DNA of 64,000 bases from an uncultured Porphyromonadaceae bacterium. GTDB taxonomy: Bacteria > Bacteroidota > Bacteroidia > Bacteroidales > Muribaculaceae. The notes beneath the pieces were generated by a model. The model ran no database searches and was not told the origin of the DNA. It saw only the letters and a list, made by a program, of their open reading frames with translations. A program made the position numbers and the translations under genes. Where the stretch lies: contig URAU01000009.1 of the NCBI GenBank assembly GCA_900545955.1, forward strand, positions 1-64,000, read 5' to 3'. Of the stretch, positions 1 to 9,015 are shown piece after piece; within the stretch, counting starts at the first letter, position 1, and each line of letters begins with the position of its first letter.

Positions 1-17
1 TGAAATTTTATCATCTT

Positions 18-43
18 TTGACTCGTTGGGAGTCAACTTTTTT
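18..43 (+). terminator. Rho-independent terminator
   Basis: A 7-bp perfect stem (18-24 with 30-36, loop GTTGG) is followed directly by CTTTTTT. It would end a plus-strand transcript entering from the left of the window. Confidence 0.6.
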
Positions 44-187
44 CAGGGCGAGACAACAAGCGATTGACAGAAAGCGTACATCAAACCGTACAAACTTCTA
101 TACAATTGTACGTTCGCCCGGACCAATGTACGCCGCTTATGGGACAAACTGCATCCGTTCAGGTTAGAGATTTATCAGGGAAAAACC

Positions 188-195
188 TAACTTTG
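188..195 (+). promoter_or_regulatory. Bacteroidetes -7 promoter box for the leukocidin-like lipoprotein
   Basis: TAACTTTG matches the Bacteroidetes -7 consensus TAnnTTTG and lies about 38 nt before the ATG at 234. No clear -33 TTG is seen at the usual distance. The region before it also holds a 7-bp inverted repeat (CGTACAA/TTGTACG) around 90-115. Confidence 0.5.
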
Positions 196-233
196 CGATA
201 TGTCGATATACCCTTACATTCATCTAACGAATT

Positions 234-2210
234 ATGCTTATGTTTACACACATTTCTCTATCTGACGCGCTGTGCCACCTCGTTAAAGGCTTCGGTCTGA
301 CAGCCTCGCTTGCAGTCATCGGTTTTATGTCGGTCGGCTGCTCCGACAATGAGGATGCACCCTCGGATGATCCGGCCGACTACTCTGTGGCCGTTTCCAT
401 GTCGTATCTCCTTGAAGGAGATGAATCGCAACTGGGCGCTGTTGAAATTTATACGGTCGGTGAAAAGGACGATCCTCTGCCGATAAAACAGCCTGTAAAC
501 TCAGGGTGGACACATGAGATGGAACTCCCCGGCCTTCCGGAAGCTTTCGGATTCATGGCGGCGCCGGCCATCCGCGACAATATCAGCGCCGGCACCATGG
601 TAGACCTGCGGTCGACCGTAAGGATGGTTATTGAACTGAAATGCAAGGGGCAGATAATAGATACCAGGATTGTTGACGAGACCGACGAGTCCGGGGCAAT
701 TGATCCGTCGAAGGCGGAATGGGCTGATATGGTGGATTCCTATGTGTTTCACATCGTTGACGGCAAGATTGTCCGCTTACAAGATACCGGCTCTAATGAC
801 GAGGAGGAAACGCCCTCGGAAGATATGCCCTCAGTCGATTCGGACAACGTGAAAGTGCATGGCACGCTGTATTATATCTCCGAAGCCAACGTAGCCGAGA
901 CCCCCGACTGCCTCCACGACAATGTGGTCGCCCGTTTCTCCGTGCGTAACCATTGGAGCGGCAATACGCTTGGTAAAGGCGACTTCTTTTATGCCAAAGC
1001 CTCCGAAATAGAGGATATGCGCGGAGAATCCCCATTGGCCGCAAGCCTCGACAACGGCTGCATCCTTATTCTTGACGAAGTCGCTAACGAGACCATACTG
1101 CGCAGAATATGCGACAATCTGGGAATCTTCTGTCCGATGGCCGACGACATCGACGACATAGCCTCGTCTCTGTTTATCATGGCCGACTCCGACGATCCAT
1201 TCACCCACGCTCGCGGAACATCATACCGCGGCCTGTTCATAAAGCTCTCGCCGCTTGCCGACGACGGCGAAGCCATCTCCGATTACTCACAGGGCGAAAT
1301 GGCCGACCGAGCCGCCGAATGCCTCAACGGATTGCTTTCTGCCTCTCCGGCGGCACCCTCTGCCCGCAGTCTGTCGGGCCGTGCGGATCCGGAGAATCTT
1401 ACTGCCGTCGTGAATGCCTACAAAGTTTATATCACCGACTACAAGCATACACTCGTTCAGTCCGACTACCGGAGCAAGTCCTATTCCAAGCCCTCGCAGA
1501 CCAATGTATACAATGTGGAATTTGATATCTGGAACGTATACAGTGTTGCCGAAAAACGCAATTACTATTACATTCATCAGTCGTTCCTCGGCTCGTTCAA
1601 GAATTGCTATAAGGGCGTACACAAAACCAACATCACTACCGACGGCTGCTATACGATAGCCAAGGTCGGAGAATACTACTGCGACCACATGACGCTCTCG
1701 GTCAAGCCCGACGCATCATCCTCCGGAATGATTATCCACCGCAACTCACCCTCCACCACCCAGACCGACGTAAACTACACATCGGGATTTTCCTGGAATC
1801 TCTCCGGCGAGGTTTCATACGACGGCAAGTGGGGCGGCTCTGCTTCCGGGGGCATAGCGCTGTCGTTCTCCGACTCATATACCCGCGCCGACATAACCAT
1901 AGAGAACAACTGCGTGCCCGGCAGCGAACTTTCATGGACTTTCTCACTGATGAAAGCCCGTGCGAAATTCAATCCCTTCTACGGCGCCGGCTCAAAATTC
2001 ATCGAGAGCTCGCTTACCAGCCGAACATCGATGAACGCCTACATGGACTACGTGATTTCCTTCCCCGAGAGTGTAAAGGAGCCAAAACTTAACGCCACAC
2101 TCGAGGTAAGCCTGCGCTCGTCGGCTGCCAAATGCGGCTCTATCTGCGGCGAACGCACCAAGGATGCAAAAACCACTAAGGAAATCAAGCTGCCCGTTCA
2201 CACCAAATAA
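234..2210 (+). CDS. Lipoprotein with leukocidin/haemolysin-like C-terminal domain
   Basis: A 658-residue exported protein. The N-terminus has a hydrophobic segment ending in SVGC, so Cys36 is a probable lipidation site (a second start at 240 is possible). Residues about 50-480 are acidic and match no family I know. From about residue 505 the pattern changes: a TDVNYTSGFSWNLSG segment, a Gly/Ser-rich amphipathic stretch (GGSASGGIALSFS), a Tyr-rich strand, then a Trp-containing strand (ELSWTFSL) and NPFYGAG. The order resembles the beta-barrel stem region of the leukocidin/haemolysin family (compare TYGFNGNVTG and VGWKVIF of alpha-toxin). That is pattern recognition, not a search result. A lipid anchor would be unusual for a pore-former. 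The next gene is a secreted subtilase 37 nt downstream, perhaps in one operon. A pore-forming or antibacterial role is inference. Confidence 0.55.
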   Translation: MLMFTHISLSDALCHLVKGFGLTASLAVIGFMSVGCSDNEDAPSDDPADYSVAVSMSYLLEGDESQLGAVEIYTVGEKDDPLPIKQPVNSGWTHEMELPGLPEAFGFMAAPAIRDNISAGTMVDLRSTVRMVIELKCKGQIIDTRIVDETDESGAIDPSKAEWADMVDSYVFHIVDGKIVRLQDTGSNDEEETPSEDMPSVDSDNVKVHGTLYYISEANVAETPDCLHDNVVARFSVRNHWSGNTLGKGDFFYAKASEIEDMRGESPLAASLDNGCILILDEVANETILRRICDNLGIFCPMADDIDDIASSLFIMADSDDPFTHARGTSYRGLFIKLSPLADDGEAISDYSQGEMADRAAECLNGLLSASPAAPSARSLSGRADPENLTAVVNAYKVYITDYKHTLVQSDYRSKSYSKPSQTNVYNVEFDIWNVYSVAEKRNYYYIHQSFLGSFKNCYKGVHKTNITTDGCYTIAKVGEYYCDHMTLSVKPDASSSGMIIHRNSPSTTQTDVNYTSGFSWNLSGEVSYDGKWGGSASGGIALSFSDSYTRADITIENNCVPGSELSWTFSLMKARAKFNPFYGAGSKFIESSLTSRTSMNAYMDYVISFPESVKEPKLNATLEVSLRSSAAKCGSICGERTKDAKTTKEIKLPVHTK

Positions 2211-2247
2211 ACTAACCACCTTTCGTTTATCCGTAACCCGAAAATCC

Positions 2248-4797
2248 ATGATACGAAAAATAATATCTCTTGCGCTACCGGCGCTCTTCGCGGCCGCGGC
2301 CAGTGCCGCAGACATAGCCCCGTCTTCGGTAAATGTCAGGTTCGAAAGCCCTCAGGCAGCCGATTCAATACTGTCGCTGCGCCCCGACCTTAAACTCGAG
2401 CGCATCATCCCCGCCGCTCCAAATCCCGAACTCGAACGGCGCCATCGCGAGGCCGGTCTGCACCTTTGGTTTAAGGCCTCCACGTCGGGCCGTGAGGAAG
2501 CCTTGCGCGAGGCTGCCGCACTCCGGAAGGTGAAGGGTGTGCGCGCCGCCGCTCCAGCCTCCTTCATACGCATTCCTCGGCCGCAGCCCTTTGCGGCGGG
2601 AACGCCTCAGTCGCAACCCGCAAAGATTGCAGCCCGAAGCGCGGAGGCAACTGTAAACGACCCACTCTACCATTACCAGTGGCACTACAGTAATCCCGAC
2701 TACGCCAACATCGACCTCGAAAAGGCATGGGATTTAGAGAAGGGCAACCGTAATATTGTCGTCGCTGTGATGGACGGAGCGGTAGAGTATACGCATCCCG
2801 ACCTCGCCGCCAACTGCTGGGTCAACGAGGCCGAACTCAACGGTCTGCCAGGCGTCGACGACGACGGCAACGGCTATGTCGACGACATCCACGGCCTGCG
2901 GCTATTTCCCGATAATGGCTTTGCTGACCACGCCACGCATATAGCCGGCACCATCGCCGCGGTCAACGGCAATGCCACGGGGGTATGCGGCATCGCCGGA
3001 GGCAACGGTCGCGATACCGGCGTCAGGGTTATGTCGATAGCAGTGTCAAGCGAAAGCGGCAGCGAATTCGTAAACGATGCCGACCTTCTGCGCGGTTTCG
3101 TCTATGCTGCCGACAACGGTGCCGTAATCGCCTCCAACAGCTGGGCCGATTTCGACCCGGTTTCGTCACTCAAAGTCGACGCAATCAACTATTTCATCCG
3201 CAATGCAGGCAAATTTAAAGGCTCTCCACTGAATGGCGGCCTGGTGGTTTTCGCAGCCGCTAACGAGAATTCGACCGACGCTCCGAGCCCCATCAACAGC
3301 GTCGACATCGACCGGAACTCAGTGCTGATCGTCGGAGCCGTTTCAGCGAAGCGCGTCAAGGCATCTTTCTCCAACTACGGAACGTGGGTCGACATCGCCG
3401 CGCCCGGCGGAGGTTTCGACGGCAAAGGCATCTACAGCACCTTAACCGACGGCCGTTATGGCTTTATGAACGGCACGTCGATGGCATGTCCGCATGCTTC
3501 GGGCGTAGCTGCGCTTGTCGTCTCGCATTTCCGCGACCGTGGGCTTACTCCCGCCGAAGTGCGCCGACTACTGATGGACACGTCCTCGCCCATCGACGGC
3601 TATCAAGCCGGCTATCCCTATGCCGGTAAAATCGGCAAAGGCCTCCTTAACGCGGCTCTTGCCCTTCAGTCTGACCCGGGCGTCCCGCCCGCACTTCCCA
3701 CAGAGCCCTCGGTGCGCCGTCTGGCCGGAACTCCGTTCGACTGCCTTCTCTTCACCTGGACAGTACCCGCCGACGGCAACGGTAACGCTCCCGCCTACTG
3801 CGCCCTCTATGAGGACGGTAAGGACTCCCCTACCATAAAAATCAGGACGAACGGACAGAAAGTCGGCAGCCGCTTTGCCTTCGACATCACAGGGAAAGTT
3901 ATTCCGATCGATTGCCGCTACAGAATGCGGTCGGTCGACGCATGGGGCAACGAATCCGAACTCTCCGACATCATCCCGATACCCGAGGAGGCCGACGACG
4001 ACCGCCTCTGGAACACCTACAACAACGACAACTTCGTTGTCTACCGACCCTGCGGCACCGGATTCGAATACGCTATGAAAACGGCCGATGTGGCCATCCC
4101 CGTGCGCCGCTTCAACGGCTACTATTTTGAAGTCTGCGAGCCAAACAATATCGTTGCCGGCATCCATAAACACGACCACTGCGTTCGCTTCGAACTCAAG
4201 CCAACCGATGCAACTCCCCTCGGCACATTCCCGCTCACCGTCAAGGCGGTCTCGCTCGACGATCCCTCCGACGTAAGCGAACTCAAGCTTTCATACACCG
4301 TATACGACAAACTCAGGAGGATTACAGGGCCGGCCCAAAAAGATAACGAAATCACCCACCTCTATGTCTCCGACCTCTCGGGCACAATCTCGCTCAACGT
4401 AAGGAATTACGTCGCTGACCCTCTTGGCCTTGAGTTTGTGATACCCGACGAGAACGGCGATGCCGCCGACAATTTCTTCTTCAACCGGCTTGACTACAGA
4501 GTAGAGAAGGAAACGCTCACCATCGACTACGAACTCAATCCCGAGCAACTCGAATGGTTCGACGATCCGGTCAAGCTGACCATCCATCCCTACAACACCT
4601 ACTATGTCACCGGCGAAGCATCATTCTTCATCCACTATCGACCCGAATCTTCCGTTTATTCCGTTTCGGCCGATGTTCCCGGCACGACAAACCGCGGCAT
4701 CTATACCATCACCGGCATCCGGCTTGATCAGCCACGCGAAACCCTGGATCCAGGCCTTTATATAATCGACGGCCGCAAAGTCCACATCTGCCGATAG
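2248..4797 (+). CDS. Secreted S8 family (subtilisin-like) serine peptidase
   Basis: An 849-residue protein starting at the ATG that gives a clean signal peptide (MIRKIISLALPALFAAAASA). The subtilase triad is visible: Asp176 in VVAVMDGAV, His228 in DHATHIAGT and Ser411 in GTSMACPH. The usual HGTH reads HATH, a mild deviation that keeps the His. An inhibitor-like region (about 20-120) precedes the catalytic domain (about 140-460), followed by beta-rich domains. The last ~30 residues (GIYTITGIRL...GLYIIDGRKV) are the short Gly/Tyr tail common on exported Bacteroidales proteins, resembling a type IX sorting signal. The gene sits 37 nt after the leukocidin-like lipoprotein; co-export or processing of that protein is possible but unproven. 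Confidence 0.85.
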   Translation: MIRKIISLALPALFAAAASAADIAPSSVNVRFESPQAADSILSLRPDLKLERIIPAAPNPELERRHREAGLHLWFKASTSGREEALREAAALRKVKGVRAAAPASFIRIPRPQPFAAGTPQSQPAKIAARSAEATVNDPLYHYQWHYSNPDYANIDLEKAWDLEKGNRNIVVAVMDGAVEYTHPDLAANCWVNEAELNGLPGVDDDGNGYVDDIHGLRLFPDNGFADHATHIAGTIAAVNGNATGVCGIAGGNGRDTGVRVMSIAVSSESGSEFVNDADLLRGFVYAADNGAVIASNSWADFDPVSSLKVDAINYFIRNAGKFKGSPLNGGLVVFAAANENSTDAPSPINSVDIDRNSVLIVGAVSAKRVKASFSNYGTWVDIAAPGGGFDGKGIYSTLTDGRYGFMNGTSMACPHASGVAALVVSHFRDRGLTPAEVRRLLMDTSSPIDGYQAGYPYAGKIGKGLLNAALALQSDPGVPPALPTEPSVRRLAGTPFDCLLFTWTVPADGNGNAPAYCALYEDGKDSPTIKIRTNGQKVGSRFAFDITGKVIPIDCRYRMRSVDAWGNESELSDIIPIPEEADDDRLWNTYNNDNFVVYRPCGTGFEYAMKTADVAIPVRRFNGYYFEVCEPNNIVAGIHKHDHCVRFELKPTDATPLGTFPLTVKAVSLDDPSDVSELKLSYTVYDKLRRITGPAQKDNEITHLYVSDLSGTISLNVRNYVADPLGLEFVIPDENGDAADNFFFNRLDYRVEKETLTIDYELNPEQLEWFDDPVKLTIHPYNTYYVTGEASFFIHYRPESSVYSVSADVPGTTNRGIYTITGIRLDQPRETLDPGLYIIDGRKVHICR

Positions 4798-5379
4798 ACC
4801 CTTCATCATCGAATCATAAGGCACACGGCACATCCTTGAGGAATATGACATACAACCTTATATTCTTTCGATAGTTCGGCATGGGCTTTATCACTTGCGA
4901 ACCTTCAAGAATACTTACATAAGGGTGACGAGTCGGCATACCCCTGTGTTCGTCGTAGTGCTTTCGCGTGGAGCCGTTAAACTCCAACGCTGTATGATGA
5001 GTATCAGCGAGTTATCAGCCCGTTGGTCGGGTGACTCACTTATCTATCACGCTGATTTTTCAATGTTCTGCACAGAATTGCAAATCCTGTAATGCAAAGT
5101 TACAAAATCTTTTCCAATCGCCAATATCCCAGACTGTTAAAAATGCTTGGGTTCGTGATGCCTGGGGTCATGGGTTCAAATCCTATTTCACTTTCTTCTC
5201 AGCGACAGTTGTCACAACATTTAATTTCGGCAATAAATCATGTTTATTGCCGAAATTAAGGAAACTCTAAATGATAATTTGCTATCCATTATTTTTATCG
5301 GACCGATAAGTTGAAAATGTATTATACATTAGGTTTGCGATGTGTCGTTGATTTTCTTTGGCTGAGATGCTGTGATTTT
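4798..5379. other. Intergenic boundary region between GC-rich chromosome and AT-rich island
   Basis: No convincing gene is seen. Short open frames exist but lack start context and recognisable sequence. Near 5155-5190 the plus strand carries a T-arm-like motif (GGGTTCAAATCC, flanked by a possible 5-bp stem), which might be the end of a decayed tRNA or an old attachment site. No complete cloverleaf can be built. Base composition falls sharply from about 5,270 onward. Confidence 0.4.
5221..5259. repeat. Perfect 17-bp inverted repeat
   Basis: Arms 5221-5237 and 5243-5259 are exactly complementary over 17 bp around the loop TCATG. The stem is A/T-rich with a central CGGCAA core. It lies where GC-rich chromosome gives way to the AT-rich island. 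It could terminate the minus-strand gene that ends at 5380 or mark an element end. No long U-run follows on either strand. Confidence 0.7.
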
Positions 5380-6654
5380 TTAACTTAAAGTTTGAAAAGC
5401 TTTAATTACAGGATTCATAAAGTTCATATGAATTGTTGCGTCGCTATCCTTCTTAAGTATATCTATAACATATGATGAAGATTCAATTTTATCACTTTCA
5501 AAATGATACGAATAAGTAGATAGCGATTTATCTACCATATGACAAGCAAATAATGATATAGGATTTTCTGTTTTAACTCTCTCTGTATAATTCTTTTTTA
5601 GTACTTCTTCATTATTAGGATAACTCCACATTTCATTGATTACAATTACTGCTTTGATTATCCCTTTAGATGCAATTATGTAATCTGCAACTTCATTAAT
5701 TTTTCGATAAGCTGTAGTTCTGATAGAAGTATCAAATGAACTTAGAATTTCTAAAGTATCATCGTCATATAAGAGCATAATAGTGTCCATAATATGCTTA
5801 TTCTGTTGTATATATAAGAACGCATGAGATATTACTATTTTCAAAAATATTTTATGAACCTCGTTCATTGGATTAATTCCAAGATTCTCAAGAGAAATAG
5901 CATCTCCAAACATTCCTAAGGCTTGATTAGCTTGAATACGACATTTCGGTAGTCTTAGTTCTATACGAGCTCCTCTTTCGAAATTATCGTCTTTCGAATA
6001 ATACACATAGTCATCAACAAATAAATCAGTTGTATTTAATCTCAAAACTTTTAAACCCTCAATTTTACCCATTATATCATGAAACAATTTACTATTATCC
6101 ATGATTTTTTGATTCAACGCTTTTAAGAATCTATAAATATTGGAGATACCCGACAATAACTTGTCAAACAAGCTTACATCTGAGCCACTCTCTTTATATA
6201 TAAATTCGACAGAGAAAGAGGTTTCAATACGATCTCCTGATTTTAAAAGCATTCGCAAATCTTCGATCAGACTTGAATAATCAGAATCATTTTCTGCTGT
6301 GAAGGTTTTTGAGACTATTTTTAATGTCGAAAGACTGTCATATATTGTAATAATAACTTCTTTTTGAAGATTAAAGGGATGCTCCTTTAAAACTTCATTT
6401 CTCTTTTCAATAAACCATTTCCCTAAATCCCCGCTTAGAAATTCATCACGAGTTTCCTCATAAAAATGTAGTAAATTTGTGTGAGCTAAAGATTTTTGAA
6501 TAACAAATGTAACATTTCTATATTCAGACAGGAAATTATCTAATGAAGAAATGTTATCGTAAAAATTATTGTATTTACTAAATCGTTCTAAACTTGATAA
6601 TGCACTATATAACTTTTGAGCTGCGGGGACTAATAGATTGTTATTTGAATCCAT
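5380..6654 (-). CDS. Unknown protein encoded downstream of fic
   Basis: A soluble-looking protein of about 424 residues, strongly AT-rich, in no family I recognise. I chose the ATG at 6654 (MDSNNNLLVPAAQ), which leaves 13 nt after the fic stop; an upstream ATG at 6702 would overlap fic. No signal peptide or membrane segment is seen. The sequence is Leu/Ile/Asp/Ser-rich, helical in appearance (a SALSSLERFSKYNNF-type N-terminus), and has one charged stretch with aromatic residues (VDDYVYYSKDDNFERGARI) before a more conserved-looking middle. It is transcribed with fic, so a partner, regulator or co-defence function is an inference from position only. Confidence 0.7.
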   Translation of the reverse strand: MDSNNNLLVPAAQKLYSALSSLERFSKYNNFYDNISSLDNFLSEYRNVTFVIQKSLAHTNLLHFYEETRDEFLSGDLGKWFIEKRNEVLKEHPFNLQKEVIITIYDSLSTLKIVSKTFTAENDSDYSSLIEDLRMLLKSGDRIETSFSVEFIYKESGSDVSLFDKLLSGISNIYRFLKALNQKIMDNSKLFHDIMGKIEGLKVLRLNTTDLFVDDYVYYSKDDNFERGARIELRLPKCRIQANQALGMFGDAISLENLGINPMNEVHKIFLKIVISHAFLYIQQNKHIMDTIMLLYDDDTLEILSSFDTSIRTTAYRKINEVADYIIASKGIIKAVIVINEMWSYPNNEEVLKKNYTERVKTENPISLFACHMVDKSLSTYSYHFESDKIESSSYVIDILKKDSDATIHMNFMNPVIKAFQTLS

Positions 6655-6667
6655 AAATTTGTGACTA

Positions 6668-8170
6668 TCAATTATTAGACTGTAGGTCGATATTCCTATC
6701 AATTATCTGAAGTTTTGCTTGTGAAGGTTCCTCGTAAGCATTGCAGGCGGCAAGGTAATTCTTCAGCTCTGTAAAGTCGGTGCCGTAAAGGTTATCGCTG
6801 AACTGATGGAGTTTCGTCATCACATTTATATATGCGAGCGGGTCTTTGTGGCGCGTCAGCTTACGCAGGGCAAGTATGTAATCTTCGCGGAACACTGTTG
6901 GCACAATGATTCGTGATTGGTCGGCACGGACAAGTTCGGCGTTCATCATCACGCGGGCGATACGACCGTTGCCGTCATTGAACGGATGCACCTCACTAAT
7001 CATAAACATCATGAATATTGCACGCGCAAACGGGTCGGTCAAGGCTGCATAATATTTGAAGCCTTGCGAGAGTGTGCCTTTCACAAGTTGATAGTCCACA
7101 AACTCCGTCATTCCAGCACGATTGTTCTTCGTTTTGAAAATGCCGGGGTTCATGTGCGGTCGTCCTTCAAGAAGGATGCTGTGTCTGTGGCTAAGCATCG
7201 CAAACAATTCTTTTGGAGATGTCGGAGTCTTCATCATCTCGGCACGGTTTGACAGGACTTTAAATGTACCGAGAATGTCGTGCGAATCCTCGTCGCGTCG
7301 CGGCATAGGGATACCGGAGTCAACAATCGCTTTTGCCTCATCAATCTCAAACTCTGTTCCTTCTATATAATTGGAAAAATAGCTCTCAAAGAATGAGAAA
7401 AGCCGGAACGATACCTCATCAGTATTACGGTTGTTGCGGATAACAAAATATCGGTCCTTTATCGCATCAAAAAGCACTTCAAAGAGTTCAACCCTTGTCT
7501 GGTCAAACGGATTGCCGACAGCAAGTGCTTTTGCAGAGGCAGTTGACAGCACCCCAGCGTCATGAGTTGAGAGCAATGCGGAAATTATACTGTTGATTTT
7601 GGCAAACTCCGTCTGCATCCCCAATTCTTCAGCAACGGTTCTCAGTTCATCGCGATATTCGTTAAGACGGTCTTCACCACCGGTGAGCAATATCTGTTCA
7701 AGTTTATTTTCTATCACACTTATAGGAAGAACACGTGATTCATCACCAGATTTTCTTGACACTTGCATATTCTCAAGCATATACCGGTGTTCTCCCGATA
7801 TGTGCATACCCATAAACGGTATATCATGCGGTGACGCTTTTGGCCCTTTGACAAAATTGAGAATTATACCGGGTAAGTCTGTTACTCTCCTTGTAGTTGA
7901 ATTGGTAAGAAAGAAATCACCAGTCGCCGTCGGTCGCATCTCTTTGGCACTGCGATGGCTTATAAGAGCATCGGGATAGCGATATACGAGTATATCTATA
8001 AGGTTTCGCCGCACGATATTCTCTAAGTTGTCAACAAGATTGGTCGTATATATGCGTGGCGCGACTTTTCGCAACTCACCATCTTTTTCTTTCTTGCTAA
8101 GCACACGAGAAATGTTCGGATCAGATGAGCCGAAGAGAATCTCTTTCTGGGTGTCAACTTTCACTGCCAT
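6668..8170 (-). CDS. Fic family protein with AbiEi-like N-terminal region
   Basis: A 500-residue protein. The core motif HPFNDGNGRIAR (His395) matches HxFx(D/E)GNGRxxR of Fic enzymes, which transfer AMP or related groups to target proteins; all key residues are present. It is preceded by PGIFKTKNN, the typical beta-flap neighbourhood. The first ~120 residues (SRVLSKKEKDGELRKVAPRIY, then a winged-helix-like stretch and ISHRSA) resemble the N-terminal domain of AbiEi-type antitoxins, suggesting a DNA-binding or self-regulating part. The start at 8170 (MAVKVDTQK) is preferred over 8206 because the longer form adds a spurious hydrophobic leader and runs into the promoter. A Bacteroidetes -7 box lies at 8203-8196. 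The gene after it is the unknown 5380-6654. Confidence 0.85.
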   Translation of the reverse strand: MAVKVDTQKEILFGSSDPNISRVLSKKEKDGELRKVAPRIYTTNLVDNLENIVRRNLIDILVYRYPDALISHRSAKEMRPTATGDFFLTNSTTRRVTDLPGIILNFVKGPKASPHDIPFMGMHISGEHRYMLENMQVSRKSGDESRVLPISVIENKLEQILLTGGEDRLNEYRDELRTVAEELGMQTEFAKINSIISALLSTHDAGVLSTASAKALAVGNPFDQTRVELFEVLFDAIKDRYFVIRNNRNTDEVSFRLFSFFESYFSNYIEGTEFEIDEAKAIVDSGIPMPRRDEDSHDILGTFKVLSNRAEMMKTPTSPKELFAMLSHRHSILLEGRPHMNPGIFKTKNNRAGMTEFVDYQLVKGTLSQGFKYYAALTDPFARAIFMMFMISEVHPFNDGNGRIARVMMNAELVRADQSRIIVPTVFREDYILALRKLTRHKDPLAYINVMTKLHQFSDNLYGTDFTELKNYLAACNAYEEPSQAKLQIIDRNIDLQSNN

Positions 8171-8252
8171 ACAAAAAAACACGATTAAGAGAATACAAAG
8201 GTACAAATTTTTGCGATTATAACCGCGAGTTCTACAAAAAACTGAGCTTAGA
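8171..8252. repeat. Direct repeat copy A (promoter-bearing, ~80 bp)
   Basis: This segment matches 10432-10514 in the same orientation, with the shared words CACGATTA, GGTACAAATTTT, GCGATTATAAC and TACAAAAAACTGAG. It fills nearly the whole gap between the metallophosphoesterase stop and the fic start and contains the fic promoter box. By eye roughly three quarters of the positions agree. Confidence 0.75.
8196..8203 (-). promoter_or_regulatory. -7 promoter box for fic
   Basis: Read on the minus strand this is TACCTTTG, a match to TAnnTTTG, 25 nt before the fic ATG and inside repeat copy A. In copy B the same position reads TACCTACA, so only copy A keeps the full box. Confidence 0.55.
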
Positions 8253-8257
8253 GGATG

Positions 8258-8971
8258 CTACAATGGTGTTATTACACCTCTTATTTCATCAAGTCTAAAC
8301 GCTTTTCCACAATCCAAGGCCGCGAATGTTTCCGTAATTATAGGATTCGATAATGCTGAATGCCCAAAGATTTGATAGTATGGGTCTAAGCCCAATTTAC
8401 CATGCTGTATTTTCCCCCAATCATCCAAATAAAGCCAAACACATGAACCCCATCTCTTAGGGAAAAAACCTCTTTCGATTGTCAAATAATTCAATCGTCT
8501 GCGGAATTTCTTAACTGGAGAGATTGTTAAATACTCAATAGCCGCCTCTATGCTATGTTTTTGTTTTACATATTTCTTAATCCAAGAAGGGTGTACGCCG
8601 GCATGAGAAAATAGGAAGGGTTTACTATCATATTGTTCTACATGCATCAGTTGAAAATTAGAGATCTCTTTCTTTAGGAATTTTTTGTAGGCAAAATGCC
8701 TACCAAAATTATGAGGGAAAGTAGTCCACCACCCGAAAAGATAACTGAGCTCATGATTCCCAAAAAGCAAAATACAAGACTCTTCGTTTACTTTTTTGAA
8801 CTCCAAGATTTGACATAGATTGTCAAAACATTGTTCAAAAGCAGCCTTATTTATTTTGCCCTCATGAGGATCAAGATAGTCTCCGAGAAAGATTATTTTT
8901 TCATTATCTTGACGTGTGGAGACTGCATCTTTCCAAAAATCTAATCCATGAGTATCGGGTATGATAATCAT
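8258..8971 (-). CDS. Calcineurin-like metallophosphoesterase
   Basis: A 237-residue cytosolic protein with the full metallophosphoesterase motif set in order: DTH near the N-terminus (IIIPDTHG), GDYLDP (GDxxD), GNHE, SHAG and FGHS. These bind two metal ions and hydrolyse phosphomono- or diesters. The sequence resembles the Ser/Thr-phosphatase/ApaH-like branch; the substrate cannot be told. It is AT-rich and lies between fic and the Panacea toxin-antitoxin pair, inside the direct-repeat bracket (8171-8252 and 10432-10514). A role in the neighbouring defence systems is an inference from position. Confidence 0.85.
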   Translation of the reverse strand: MIIIPDTHGLDFWKDAVSTRQDNEKIIFLGDYLDPHEGKINKAAFEQCFDNLCQILEFKKVNEESCILLFGNHELSYLFGWWTTFPHNFGRHFAYKKFLKKEISNFQLMHVEQYDSKPFLFSHAGVHPSWIKKYVKQKHSIEAAIEYLTISPVKKFRRRLNYLTIERGFFPKRWGSCVWLYLDDWGKIQHGKLGLDPYYQIFGHSALSNPIITETFAALDCGKAFRLDEIRGVITPL

Positions 8972-9015
8972 TTTTTAATTTCAAATTGAAGTATCAAAAA
9001 GCGAAGTTTAGGATT

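Noticed and set aside
4895..5092. A 65-codon plus-strand frame in the gap after the subtilase
   Set aside because: No start context, no family resemblance and unusual composition.
5140..5200. Possible tRNA around the GGGTTCAAATCC motif, with CTGTTAA nearby resembling a tRNA-Asn anticodon loop
   Set aside because: The anticodon stem does not close and no D-arm or acceptor stem can be found, so I kept it only as a weak boundary signal.
6668..8170. An SILLEG string in the Fic protein resembling the class II inhibitory motif (S/T)xxxE(G/N)
   Set aside because: It lies in the normal Fic-core segment before PGIFK, not in a separate inhibitory helix, so it is probably coincidental.
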